Source: CAYOUV01 sp963790075
Lineage (GTDB): Bacteria; Chloroflexota; Anaerolineae; Anaerolineales; Villigracilaceae
Direction of reading: 5' to 3'
DNA length: 64,000 nucleotides
NCBI GenBank assembly: GCA_963790075.1
Contig: CAWBNG010000004.1
Location: 868,001-932,000 of the forward strand
The notes under the pieces were generated by a model. It was given only the letters and a program-made list of their open reading frames with translations, was not told the origin of the DNA and made no database searches. Positions 7,731 to 15,574 of the stretch are shown here, in pieces. Each line of letters opens with the position of its first letter. Within the stretch, counting starts at the first letter, position 1. The translations under genes were made by a program, and so were the position numbers.

Positions 7731-9272
7731 TTACTTCGCATCCCGCGGGAGCGAGAAACAGATGCGCGCACCGCTATCCGGTTGGGGATTGGCCCAGATC
7801 CGGCCGCCGTGCGTCTCGACGATGGCGCGTGCAAGATAAAGTCCCAGCCCGGCACCTTTGGTCTGTTTGACGGCATTTGTCGCGCGGTAGAAGCGGTCGA
7901 AGATATGCGGCAGGTCGAACGGATCGATGCCCGGACCCTGATCGCTGATGCACACGACGACTTGTTTGGGGCGCACGCTCCCCTCGATGCGGATCTCGCC
8001 ATCCGGGGCGTATTTGAGCGCATTGGAGATCAAATTGGCGATGACTTGCTCGATGCGCGCCTCGTCAGCCAGAATGACCGGGAAGTCCTCTGGAAAATCC
8101 ACAACGATCTTATGTTTCTCAGATTGGCTGAGGAAGCGTTCGGCCTGGCGTTCAGCCAATGTGCGCAGCGAAACATCCGAGCGGTTCAGGCTCAAGCCCC
8201 CGGCCTGCAGGCGCGAGGCATCCAGCAGGTCGTCGATCATCCTGGAGAGCCGGTCGGCTTCTTCCTCGATGACGGCCAGGCTGTCGTTGATGACCCCGCG
8301 GTCCCAACGGGCATCGTCGCGGCGCAGGGTGCTGGCATAGCCCTTGATCAGGGCGACCGGCGTGCGCAGTTCGTGGCTGACGATGGAAATAAAGGTGCTC
8401 TTGATCTCTTCTGCGGTGCGGAAGTGGGTGATGTCGCGCACGGTCACGACGACGGCCCGCAGGGTCCCATCCGGTGAAAGCAGCGGCGCATAGGTCACAC
8501 CAACCGGCAAAGGCGGCGGTTGCGGGCGTTCCAAATCGCCCTCCACGTATAGGTTGGCATTGGGTGTCAGCGGCCAGCCATCAGATTCGGCATCTCCCAG
8601 CTGCGTGCCCTGCGGCTCGCGCGCCCAGCGGATGATCTCGGAATGTTCTTTACCGGCGATCTGATCGCGCGGTAGGCCGTACAGCCTTTCGAAAGCCGGG
8701 TTGCTGCGTTCGATGGTGTGATCTGCGTTCAGGATCAGGATGCCGTCTGCAGCCGAATCCAGCAAAGCGTCCAGGCGTTGTTTTTCGTAGGAAACCTGTC
8801 CGTACAGGCGGGCATTGAAGACGGCAATTGCGGCCTGGTCGGCGAAAGAGCGCAGCAGGGTCTTGTCGTTGGCTGAAAACAGGTCGGGATAATTGCGGAA
8901 AATGAAGATCACCCCGATCACCTGGGTGTGCGCGATCAACGGCAGGCCGACGCCGTTCAAAAGTCCCATGCTGGCGGTGTAAGCCAGCTCTTTGAGCATG
9001 CGGTTGAGTTCGGAAACGTTGAATTCCGAGACTTTTTCCTCGGCTAAGAGCGGTTCGAGATAGTGCAGCAGAGCTGGCGGAATCCCCTGCGCTGCGGCCA
9101 CGCGCCAGCCGCGCTCTTCTTTGAAGGCGATCAATCCGGCCTGCCCGGCCAGCATTTCGATCGAGACGCGCAAAATGCGCGCCATGACCTTGTCCAGGTC
9201 GAGTTCCTGGGTGATCAGGCGCGTGATTTCGAGCAGGTAATCGCGCTGGCGGACACGGAAATCGGGAAGCAT
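7731..9272 (-). CDS. Sensor histidine kinase (GAF-PAS-HisKA-HATPase)
   Basis: The 513-residue protein starts with a GAF domain (about residues 15-160), then a PAS domain (about 165-285, with ILNADHTIERSNPAFERLYG), a HisKA dimerization domain with the phospho-acceptor motif FISIVSHELRTP and a C-terminal ATPase with N box NLISNALKYAP, G1 box DQGPGI and G2 box GAGLGLYLA. No membrane segments or signal peptide are seen, so it is a cytoplasmic sensor, possibly of small molecules or redox state through the GAF domain. No response regulator gene is adjacent, so it is an orphan kinase here. The PAS segment has an unusual proline-rich loop (ERPQPPPLPVG). Function is clear at family level; the signal is unknown. 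Confidence 0.95.
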   Translation of the reverse strand: MLPDFRVRQRDYLLEITRLITQELDLDKVMARILRVSIEMLAGQAGLIAFKEERGWRVAAAQGIPPALLHYLEPLLAEEKVSEFNVSELNRMLKELAYTASMGLLNGVGLPLIAHTQVIGVIFIFRNYPDLFSANDKTLLRSFADQAAIAVFNARLYGQVSYEKQRLDALLDSAADGILILNADHTIERSNPAFERLYGLPRDQIAGKEHSEIIRWAREPQGTQLGDAESDGWPLTPNANLYVEGDLERPQPPPLPVGVTYAPLLSPDGTLRAVVVTVRDITHFRTAEEIKSTFISIVSHELRTPVALIKGYASTLRRDDARWDRGVINDSLAVIEEEADRLSRMIDDLLDASRLQAGGLSLNRSDVSLRTLAERQAERFLSQSEKHKIVVDFPEDFPVILADEARIEQVIANLISNALKYAPDGEIRIEGSVRPKQVVVCISDQGPGIDPFDLPHIFDRFYRATNAVKQTKGAGLGLYLARAIVETHGGRIWANPQPDSGARICFSLPRDAK

Positions 9273-9330
9273 ATCGGTTTATTTTATCATTTGCAGACGA
9301 AGTGCGCGTAAGAATTGCGTTATATCCCCG

Positions 9331-9364
9331 AAAATAGTATCAGGGCGCGGCCTGCCGCGCCCTG
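9331..9364 (-). terminator. Probable terminator of the aminotransferase gene
   Basis: A perfect 10-bp GC-rich stem, CAGGGCGCGG (9341-9350) with CCGCGCCCTG (9355-9364), has a four-base loop. Read on the minus strand it is followed by ATACTATTTTC. It lies just after the aminotransferase stop codon. The T tract is interrupted, so efficiency is uncertain. Confidence 0.65.
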
Positions 9365-9371
9365 ACTGTCT

Positions 9372-10694
9372 TTAGAGCATTTCTTTTTCAGCCAGATGGA
9401 TGGCCTCTTCAAAGATCTGCAAGCCCTGGTCGATTTCGGTTTTGCTGATGCTCAAGGCCGGAGCGATACGGATGACGCTGTCGCCACAGCCGAGCATCAA
9501 CAATCCGCGCTCGAAGGCCAGGTCGGCGACGCGGTCGCGCAACGCAGCGGCCGGTTCCTTGGTTTTGCGGTCCTTGACGAACTCGACGCCGATCATCAAG
9601 CCCAGTCCGCGCACATCGCCAATGCTGGGGTGACGGGCCATGATCTCATGCATGGCATCCAGCGTGTATTGCCCGACTTCGGCCGCATTTTGCATGTAAT
9701 GCTTCTCGATCAATTCGATGGTTTTGATGGCTGCGGCGCAGGCCAGCGGGTTGCCGCCGTAGGTGTTGCCGTGCGCGCCTTTCTTCCAGGTCATCACCGA
9801 GCGGCGGGCAATCGTTGCGCCCAGGGGAACGCCGGAAGCGATGCCCTTGGCTGAAGTAACGACGTCCGGTTCGACCTCAAAGTGTTCGATGGCCCACCAC
9901 TTGCCGGTGCGTCCCATGCCGGATTGAACCTCGTCCACGATCAGCAGAATGCCATATTTGTCGCACAATTTACGCAAGGCCGGGTAGAAGCCGGCCGGCG
10001 GGATCAGGTAGCCTCCCTCGCCCTGGATCGTTTCGACCAGGATTCCGGCGACCTCATCCGGCGGGAGTATATGCGCCAGGATCTGGTCTTCGATGTAGCG
10101 CACAACGGTTTCGCCGTAATCCTCGCCCGGCTTGCGTTCCAGGATCGGGCGGTATGGATTGGGGAAAGGCGCGTGAATCACGCCGTTCATCAGCGGGTAG
10201 AAGCCGCTATGATAGGTGGGTTTGCTGGCAGTAAAGGTGACCGCACCCATTGTCCGACCGTGGAAGGCCCCGGTGAAGCCGATGAAGTTGGCGCGTTCGG
10301 TATGGTAGCGGGCCAGCTTGATGGCTGTCTCAACTGCTTCGGTTCCGGAATTGGCCATGAAGGAAACTGCGGCTTCCTCAAAGGGAGCAATTTCGTCGAG
10401 CTTTTCACCCAGTTCGATCCAGGACTGGTGGTAGAAATCGGATGAGATGTGGATGAACTTCTCGGCCTGTTCCTGAATGGCTTTGACCACTTCGGGGTGG
10501 GCGTGACCGGTGGAGGCAACAGCGATACCGGCCATGAAGTCCAGAAAACGATTGCCGTCCACATCCCAGACCTCCGACCCTTTGCCGTGATCCATGACGA
10601 AAGGATATCCGCGCGGATAGGATGGCGAGATGACAGACGAGTCGCGCTTGATCAGCGCCCGGGCTTTGGGGCCCGGCAGTTTCATGGGTTCCAT
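9372..10694 (-). CDS. Class III PLP-dependent aminotransferase (acetylornithine/GABA type)
   Basis: The ATG at 10694 is preferred because AAGGAGA lies upstream and family members begin close to the sequence MKLPGPKA; a GTG at 10730 overlapping the previous stop codon as GTGA is an alternative. The protein of about 440 residues has the class III hallmarks: the cofactor pocket motif SGTEAVETAIKLAR, the aspartate in VDEVQSGMGRTG, and the PLP lysine in SAKGIASGVPLG. It would transfer an amino group from an omega-amino acid (GABA, ornithine or similar) to 2-oxoglutarate. The exact substrate cannot be told. It follows the ROK kinase gene directly, so the two are probably one transcript. Confidence 0.93.
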   Translation of the reverse strand: MEPMKLPGPKARALIKRDSSVISPSYPRGYPFVMDHGKGSEVWDVDGNRFLDFMAGIAVASTGHAHPEVVKAIQEQAEKFIHISSDFYHQSWIELGEKLDEIAPFEEAAVSFMANSGTEAVETAIKLARYHTERANFIGFTGAFHGRTMGAVTFTASKPTYHSGFYPLMNGVIHAPFPNPYRPILERKPGEDYGETVVRYIEDQILAHILPPDEVAGILVETIQGEGGYLIPPAGFYPALRKLCDKYGILLIVDEVQSGMGRTGKWWAIEHFEVEPDVVTSAKGIASGVPLGATIARRSVMTWKKGAHGNTYGGNPLACAAAIKTIELIEKHYMQNAAEVGQYTLDAMHEIMARHPSIGDVRGLGLMIGVEFVKDRKTKEPAAALRDRVADLAFERGLLMLGCGDSVIRIAPALSISKTEIDQGLQIFEEAIHLAEKEML

Positions 10695-10726
10695 TGGATT
10701 GCATGTCTCCTTATATTTGGGAAGGA

Positions 10727-11662
10727 TCACAACTCCGAGATTTGCGCCAAGGCAAGCGCTCCGAGCAGGCCGGCGTCATCGCCTAATGCGGCAGTCGTGA
10801 TGATTAGATTTTCGAGATATCTGGGATTGAAAACGCGTTCGTGCAAGCTGGTTATGAGCGGGACCAAAAGTAAATCTCCGCTCTGTGAGACACCTCCACC
10901 AAAAATCACGATCGATGGGTCGAAGATATGTAAAAAGTTGGCCAGCGCGATGCCAAGATATTCACCGGCGCGGGCATAAGCAGCTTTAGCGAGCGCATCT
11001 CCTTGCCGGGCTGCATCCGCGATTTGCTGTGCGCCCAGGTCAGGGCTTGCTTCAAGGATGGATTTTTCACCTTTTGCCAACTCTTCATTGACATAGCGGG
11101 CAATGGCTGGACCGGAGGCCAGGGCTTCGATATGGCCGGGATATCCGCACGAGCAAATCGGTCCATCCGGCACGATCGTGACATGGCCCAGTTCAGCAGC
11201 CAGGCCATGATAGCCTTGCAGCAAGTGGTCATCGCTGATCACGCCACCTCCAATACCGGTGCTGATGGTCAAATAAAGCACATGATGGTGACCTTTGCCA
11301 GCCCCGAAGCGCCATTCGCCTAACCCAGCCAGGTTTGCGTCATTGTCCAGGTGCACTGGCACACCAAAATGCCTGGATAGATTCGGACCCAGAGGAAAAT
11401 TTATCCATTCAGGGATATTAGGTGTGGCCAGGATCGTCCCGGTTTGTGGGTTGAGCGGACCAGGAGAAGCGACCCCGATGGCTTTTACTTTCTGGTCTTC
11501 CGGCCAAACCTTTTCGATTAAATGGACGATGCGATTGAAGATGGTATCATCCTCTGAACGGGTCAAAGTTCGCTCATGCCGGAGTGGTTCGGGATTGTCG
11601 CCTGAAAAAGCGGCCGCGCGAATATGCGTGCCGCCGATGTCCACTGTCACATAGATACTCAT
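10727..11662 (-). CDS. ROK family sugar kinase (glucokinase-like)
   Basis: The 311-residue protein has the phosphate-binding motif DIGGTHIRAA at residues 8-17, the second phosphate motif STGIGGGVI, and the sugar/zinc region GLAAELGHVTI followed by CSCGYPGHIEALASG. This places it in the ROK family, probably phosphorylating glucose or another hexose with ATP in the cytoplasm. The usual zinc motif is CxCGxxGCxE; here the third cysteine is His (GHIE), a visible deviation. It overlaps the aminotransferase region downstream. Sugar phosphorylation fits the nearby glycolysis block on the opposite strand. Whether it is a true glucokinase is not certain. Confidence 0.92.
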   Translation of the reverse strand: MSIYVTVDIGGTHIRAAAFSGDNPEPLRHERTLTRSEDDTIFNRIVHLIEKVWPEDQKVKAIGVASPGPLNPQTGTILATPNIPEWINFPLGPNLSRHFGVPVHLDNDANLAGLGEWRFGAGKGHHHVLYLTISTGIGGGVISDDHLLQGYHGLAAELGHVTIVPDGPICSCGYPGHIEALASGPAIARYVNEELAKGEKSILEASPDLGAQQIADAARQGDALAKAAYARAGEYLGIALANFLHIFDPSIVIFGGGVSQSGDLLLVPLITSLHERVFNPRYLENLIITTAALGDDAGLLGALALAQISEL

Positions 11663-11727
11663 AGCGGCAATTATAATGCCAGAGCTTGGAAAGCGGGGTG
11701 ATGGAAGTCATATAAAGCCTATGCTGG

Positions 11728-11756
11728 TTGACTATTCACATAAAGACTGCTATTAT
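11728..11756 (+). promoter_or_regulatory. Sigma-70-type promoter of yvcK
   Basis: TTGACT (11728-11733) and TATTAT (11751-11756) are separated by exactly 17 bases. The expected transcription start, about seven bases after the -10 box, coincides with the GTG at 11764, so the mRNA would be leaderless. Confidence 0.75.
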
Positions 11757-11763
11757 CCGCGTT

Positions 11764-13101
11764 GTGAACGAGCATCGGCAGGCTTGGCACCTGCGCTTAT
11801 GGCATAGCCTGCACCAGTGGATTCGCTGGCTTGCACCCGGTCTGGGGGTCAAACGTTGGCTGGGGCTGGTCTTGGCGGGGATCACGCTGTTGGGGGTTGG
11901 CCTGGGGATTTTACTTCTCGACATTTATCGCAACACACCGCAAACCTGGTGGCTGCCAGTTCTATCATATGCATCGCTGCGCTTTCTTGCGCGTCCCTTC
12001 CGGGTGGTGATCTTTGCCATACTGGGCCTGGGATTGATCGGCTTGGGTATCTGGGGTTTGAATCGCTCGATTTTGCAGCCCTTTTTACGTCCCGGCCGCC
12101 AGGTAGTGGACCAGATTGCCGATTATCGCCGCAAGGATCGTGGTCCGCGTGTCGTAGCGATTGGCGGAGGCCATGGACTGGCATCGCTTCTGCGCGGGGT
12201 CAAGGAGCATACCCACAACCTGACAGCGGTCGTTACGGTCGCGGATGATGGCGGCTCGTCGGGCGAGTTGCGGCGCACGATTGGGATTCTGCCTCCGGGT
12301 GATATTCGCAATTGTTTGGCAGCGCTGTCCAACGATGAAGCTTTACTAACCCAGCTATTTCAGTATCGCTTCAGCGGGGCTCCGGGATTTGATGGGCATT
12401 CGTTCGGCAATCTGTTTATCACCGCCTTGAGCGATATTACCGGTAGTTTTGAAGAAGCCGTATCCGAGTCGGGGCGTGTGCTCTCCGTGCATGGAAGGGT
12501 TTTACCGGCTACATTGAACAACGTCAGGCTGGTCGCAGACGTGCAATTGCCGTTGGTGACCAATGAGGTCCGGGTAGAGGGGGAGAGCCGCATCCCGGAG
12601 ATTTCCGGGCGTGTGCGGCGTGTCTGGCTTGAACCGAATAACGCTCCCGCTTTTCCGCCGGTCGTCCAATCCATTCTTTCGGCGGATTTGATCGTGATCG
12701 GGCCGGGAAGCCTGTACACCAGCTTGCTGCCGAATTTGCTGGTCCCTGATTTGTTAGCGGCCATCAGAGTCAGCCGCGCGGTAAAGATTTTCGTTTGCAA
12801 CATCGCCACCCAGGCCGGTGAAACCGATATGTATTCTTGTTACGATCACGTCCGGGCACTGGAAGAACATGTCGGGGAAGACTTGTTCGACCTGGTCGTG
12901 TGCAATAATAATAATGAACCTGAACTCGGCTCGTCATCCCAGTGGGTGCGTGTCGATGAGCGTTCACTGTCTGATACGCGAATCTACGCTACGGATTTGG
13001 TCGATCCGGAACAACCCTGGCGGCATGATTCGCTCAAATTGGCGCAGGTATTGATCGATTTGTATTACGAGCGCACCGGGCCACTTGGTGAAGTACTATA
13101 A
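11764..13101 (+). CDS. yvcK: YvcK/CofD-like protein (gluconeogenesis factor) with N-terminal membrane segments
   Basis: The start taken is the GTG at 11764, because an in-frame TTG at 11728 is the -35 box of a promoter. The 445-residue protein has two hydrophobic segments (about residues 32-52 and 76-98) and then the CofD/YvcK domain with AIGGGHGLASLLRG, VTVADDGGSSGELRR, PPGDIRNC and GPGSLYTSLLPNL. YvcK proteins bind UDP-GlcNAc and link central carbon metabolism to cell-envelope synthesis in Bacillus and mycobacteria, and are phosphorylated by Ser/Thr kinases there (established knowledge). The domain sits on the cytoplasmic side here. It is followed by gap, pgk, a Ser/Thr kinase and tpiA, which supports that role. 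It has no enzymatic CofD partner genes nearby. Confidence 0.93.
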   Translation: MNEHRQAWHLRLWHSLHQWIRWLAPGLGVKRWLGLVLAGITLLGVGLGILLLDIYRNTPQTWWLPVLSYASLRFLARPFRVVIFAILGLGLIGLGIWGLNRSILQPFLRPGRQVVDQIADYRRKDRGPRVVAIGGGHGLASLLRGVKEHTHNLTAVVTVADDGGSSGELRRTIGILPPGDIRNCLAALSNDEALLTQLFQYRFSGAPGFDGHSFGNLFITALSDITGSFEEAVSESGRVLSVHGRVLPATLNNVRLVADVQLPLVTNEVRVEGESRIPEISGRVRRVWLEPNNAPAFPPVVQSILSADLIVIGPGSLYTSLLPNLLVPDLLAAIRVSRAVKIFVCNIATQAGETDMYSCYDHVRALEEHVGEDLFDLVVCNNNNEPELGSSSQWVRVDERSLSDTRIYATDLVDPEQPWRHDSLKLAQVLIDLYYERTGPLGEVL

Positions 13102-13130
13102 TTGAAGCAAATTGAATATTGTGATAGAAT
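13102..13130 (+). promoter_or_regulatory. Sigma-70-type promoter of gap
   Basis: TTGAAG (13102-13107) and TAGAAT (13125-13130) are spaced by 17 bases and lie right after the yvcK stop codon. A leader of about 40 bases ends in a strong AAAGGAGG ribosome site seven bases before the gap ATG. Confidence 0.7.
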
Positions 13131-13179
13131 TAAGATTGTGTAAAAATTCACAAATTAAACCTGATAAAGGAGGTTTGTA

Positions 13180-14235
13180 ATGACAGTCAAAGTTGGTATC
13201 AACGGGTTTGGACGGATTGGACGCCAGGTACTTAAAGCGATCCGTGATCTGCATTCCGATTCCCTGGAAGTTGTCGCCTTTAATGACATCGGCGATCTAA
13301 AGACAATGGCGCATCTTCTGAAATACAACTCGAACTACGGTCAATTCAACGGCGATATCGAAGTCGTCGAGGATGGGTTGGTGATTGACGGTGTGAAGGT
13401 CAAAGCCTTCAAAGAGACCGATCCGGCCAACATTCCCTGGGGCGACCTGGGAATCGAAATCGTGATCGAGTCGACCGGCATCTTCACCATGAAAGAAGAC
13501 GGCCTCAACAAGAAGGGCAGAAACGTCAAAGGCGCAGTCAATCACATCACCCATGGCGGCGCGAAAAAGGTTATCATCTCGGCTCCCGCCCAAGGCGAGG
13601 ACCTGACGATAGTGCTGGGCGTAAACGATGAGCAATACGATCCTGCCAAGGATAATGTCGTCTCGAATGCCTCCTGCACGACCAACTGCCTGGCGCCGGC
13701 TGCCAAGGTAGTGCACGACAAGTTCACCATTAAGCGGGCTTTCATGACTACTGTGCATTCCTACACCAATGACCAGCGCATCCTGGACCTACCGCACTCC
13801 GACCTGCGTCGCGCCCGAGCCGCAGCAATCAACATCATCCCGACCACGACCGGCGCAGCCCGAGCCCTCAAGCTGGTTATCCCGGATTTGGCTGGCAAAG
13901 TCGACGGCTACGCCCTGCGCGTGCCTACTCCAACTGTCTCCATCGTGGATTTCACAGCCGAGACTGAAAAAGAGACCACTACCGACGAACTGCACCAGGC
14001 CTTCCGTGAAGCGGCCAAGGGACGCATGAAGGGCATTCTGGCGGCGGTGGATGAGCCCCTCGTCAGTATGGATTACAAAGGCGACCCGCACTCATCCTCG
14101 GTGGATTTGCAATTTACCCAGGTGCTGGGCACGGGAAAAAGCAATTTCCTCAAGGTCGTTACCTGGTACGATAATGAATGGGGCTATTCCTGCCGCACAG
14201 CGGATCTGGCTGCCCTGATGGCCAAGAGCCTTTAG
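13180..14235 (+). CDS. gap: Glyceraldehyde-3-phosphate dehydrogenase, type I
   Basis: The 351-residue protein opens with the NAD-binding motif GINGFGRIGRQ and carries the active-site motif SNASCTTNC, with the catalytic cysteine near residue 165, and the conserved HSYTNDQ and WYDNEWGYS segments. It converts glyceraldehyde 3-phosphate, phosphate and NAD(P) to 1,3-bisphosphoglycerate in cytoplasmic glycolysis/gluconeogenesis. An insertion-like stretch (KEDGLNKKGRNVKGAVN) near residue 108 makes it slightly longer than the usual 335 residues. The start is fixed by AAAGGAGG. It heads the gap-pgk-kinase-tpiA block and has its own promoter. Confidence 0.98.
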   Translation: MTVKVGINGFGRIGRQVLKAIRDLHSDSLEVVAFNDIGDLKTMAHLLKYNSNYGQFNGDIEVVEDGLVIDGVKVKAFKETDPANIPWGDLGIEIVIESTGIFTMKEDGLNKKGRNVKGAVNHITHGGAKKVIISAPAQGEDLTIVLGVNDEQYDPAKDNVVSNASCTTNCLAPAAKVVHDKFTIKRAFMTTVHSYTNDQRILDLPHSDLRRARAAAINIIPTTTGAARALKLVIPDLAGKVDGYALRVPTPTVSIVDFTAETEKETTTDELHQAFREAAKGRMKGILAAVDEPLVSMDYKGDPHSSSVDLQFTQVLGTGKSNFLKVVTWYDNEWGYSCRTADLAALMAKSL

Positions 14236-14240
14236 AACGC

Positions 14241-14278
14241 AAACTCTGCGCAGGCTCGAAGCCTGCGCAGAGTTTTTT
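14241..14278 (+). terminator. Strong hairpin between gap and pgk (terminator or attenuator)
   Basis: A perfect 16-bp stem (14241-14256 with 14260-14275; inner arm GCGCAGGCT, loop CGA) is followed by a run of T to 14278. The next bases, GGAGGG, are the pgk ribosome site, with the ATG at 14289. It looks like an intrinsic terminator placed inside an operon, which would make gap mRNA more abundant than pgk mRNA. Confidence 0.85.
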
Positions 14279-14288
14279 GGAGGGAAAG

Positions 14289-15464
14289 ATGTTCGACAAA
14301 AAGACAATCCGTGATATTGACCCGAAGGGCAAACGCGTGCTGGTGCGCGTGGATTTCAACGTTCCGATCAAAGATGGCAAAGTGGGCGATGATACCCGCA
14401 TCCGCGCGGCTCTTCCCACACTGCAATATCTGCTGGAACACGGCGCAGCCTTGATCCTGTGTTCGCACCTTGGACGCCCCAAGGATGCTCCGGACCCCCA
14501 GTTTTCGCTGCGTCCGGTGGCTGGTTATTTGGGCAAGCTGCTTGGCAAACCGGTCAGCTTTGCAGAGGATTGTATCGGCCCGAAGGCTGAATCTGCTGCT
14601 AAGGCACTCAAGCCAGGAGAGGTGGTATTGCTCGAAAATACCCGCTTCCATCCCGGCGAAAAGAAGAACGATCCCGAGATGGCCAGACAACTGGCTTCAC
14701 TGGCTGAAATCTTTGTCAATGATGCCTTTGGGTCGGCGCATCGCGCCCATGCCTCGACGGTAGGCGTTGCCAAATTCCTGCCAGCTGTGGCCGGATTCTT
14801 GATGGAGAAAGAGATCCAATACCTTGGCCAGGTGATTGCCAACCCGGAAAAGCCTTTCGTCGCTGTGCTGGGAGGCGCCAAAATCAGCGACAAAATCGGT
14901 GTCATCAAAAACTTATTAACCAAAGCCGATGCGATTTTGATTGGAGGTGGGATGGCAAACACCTTCTTCAAAGCCCAGGGTTATCCATTGGGCGATTCGC
15001 TGGTGGAGGATGAAGTACTTGACACTGCGCGCGAGTTGTTGGAGCAAGGTAAAACCCACCTGCGTTTGCCGGTTGATGTGGTGATCGCTGACAAGTTCGA
15101 TGCCAACGCCAGGCACAAGACCATGCCGATGGGACAGATCCCGGATGGCTGGCGCATCCTGGACATCGGTCCCGATACGGTTGAAGCTTTTGCCAAGGTG
15201 ATTAAAGGGGCCAAAACCGTTGTCTGGAATGGTCCGATGGGTGTGTTTGAGTTTCCGGAGTTTGCCAAAGGCACCTTCGGTGTGGCCAAAGCCCTGGCTG
15301 AGTCTGGAGCGGTATCGATCGTGGGCGGGGGAGATTCGGTTGCAGCCATCCAACAATCTGGCGTGGTAAGCAAAATTTCCCATATTTCAACCGGTGGCGG
15401 CGCTTCGCTGGAAATGCTTGAAGGTCTGACGCTGCCAGGTGTGGCAGCTCTGCAGGACAAATAA
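14289..15464 (+). CDS. pgk: Phosphoglycerate kinase
   Basis: The start is the ATG at 14289 with GGAGGG directly upstream; an upstream in-frame extension would run through the terminator hairpin and is rejected. The 391-residue protein shows the signature RVLVRVDFNVP (about residues 16-26), the substrate motifs SHLGRPK and NTRFHPGE, AVLGGAKISDKI, and the C-terminal nucleotide motif GGGDSVAAI with STGGGASLE. It transfers phosphate between 1,3-bisphosphoglycerate and ADP in cytoplasmic glycolysis. It follows gap by 53 bases, with a terminator-like hairpin between them, and precedes a Ser/Thr kinase gene after another terminator. Confidence 0.98.
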   Translation: MFDKKTIRDIDPKGKRVLVRVDFNVPIKDGKVGDDTRIRAALPTLQYLLEHGAALILCSHLGRPKDAPDPQFSLRPVAGYLGKLLGKPVSFAEDCIGPKAESAAKALKPGEVVLLENTRFHPGEKKNDPEMARQLASLAEIFVNDAFGSAHRAHASTVGVAKFLPAVAGFLMEKEIQYLGQVIANPEKPFVAVLGGAKISDKIGVIKNLLTKADAILIGGGMANTFFKAQGYPLGDSLVEDEVLDTARELLEQGKTHLRLPVDVVIADKFDANARHKTMPMGQIPDGWRILDIGPDTVEAFAKVIKGAKTVVWNGPMGVFEFPEFAKGTFGVAKALAESGAVSIVGGGDSVAAIQQSGVVSKISHISTGGGASLEMLEGLTLPGVAALQDK

Positions 15465-15473
15465 ACAATCTGT

Positions 15474-15506
15474 AAGGGTAGGGATACAAACCCCTACCCT
15501 TTTTTG
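15474..15506 (+). terminator. Terminator after pgk
   Basis: AAGGGTAGGG (15474-15483) pairs with CCCTACCCTT (15492-15501) and runs into a T tract. It lies ten bases after the pgk stop codon, so the kinase and tpiA genes downstream probably need readthrough or their own promoter. Confidence 0.88.
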
Positions 15507-15574
15507 TTATAAAATTACTAATCGGTTCGTTTCCCGAAATCTGGCGGATATTCCGTCAATTCCAGGAGTAAAGC

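Noticed and set aside
11728..11763. TTG at 11728 as the yvcK start codon
   Set aside because: It is the -35 box of a TTGACT-17-TATTAT promoter, and transcription should begin after it.
14178..14288. Upstream extension of pgk
   Set aside because: It would be translated from the gap 3' end and the terminator hairpin; the ATG at 14289 has a strong ribosome site.
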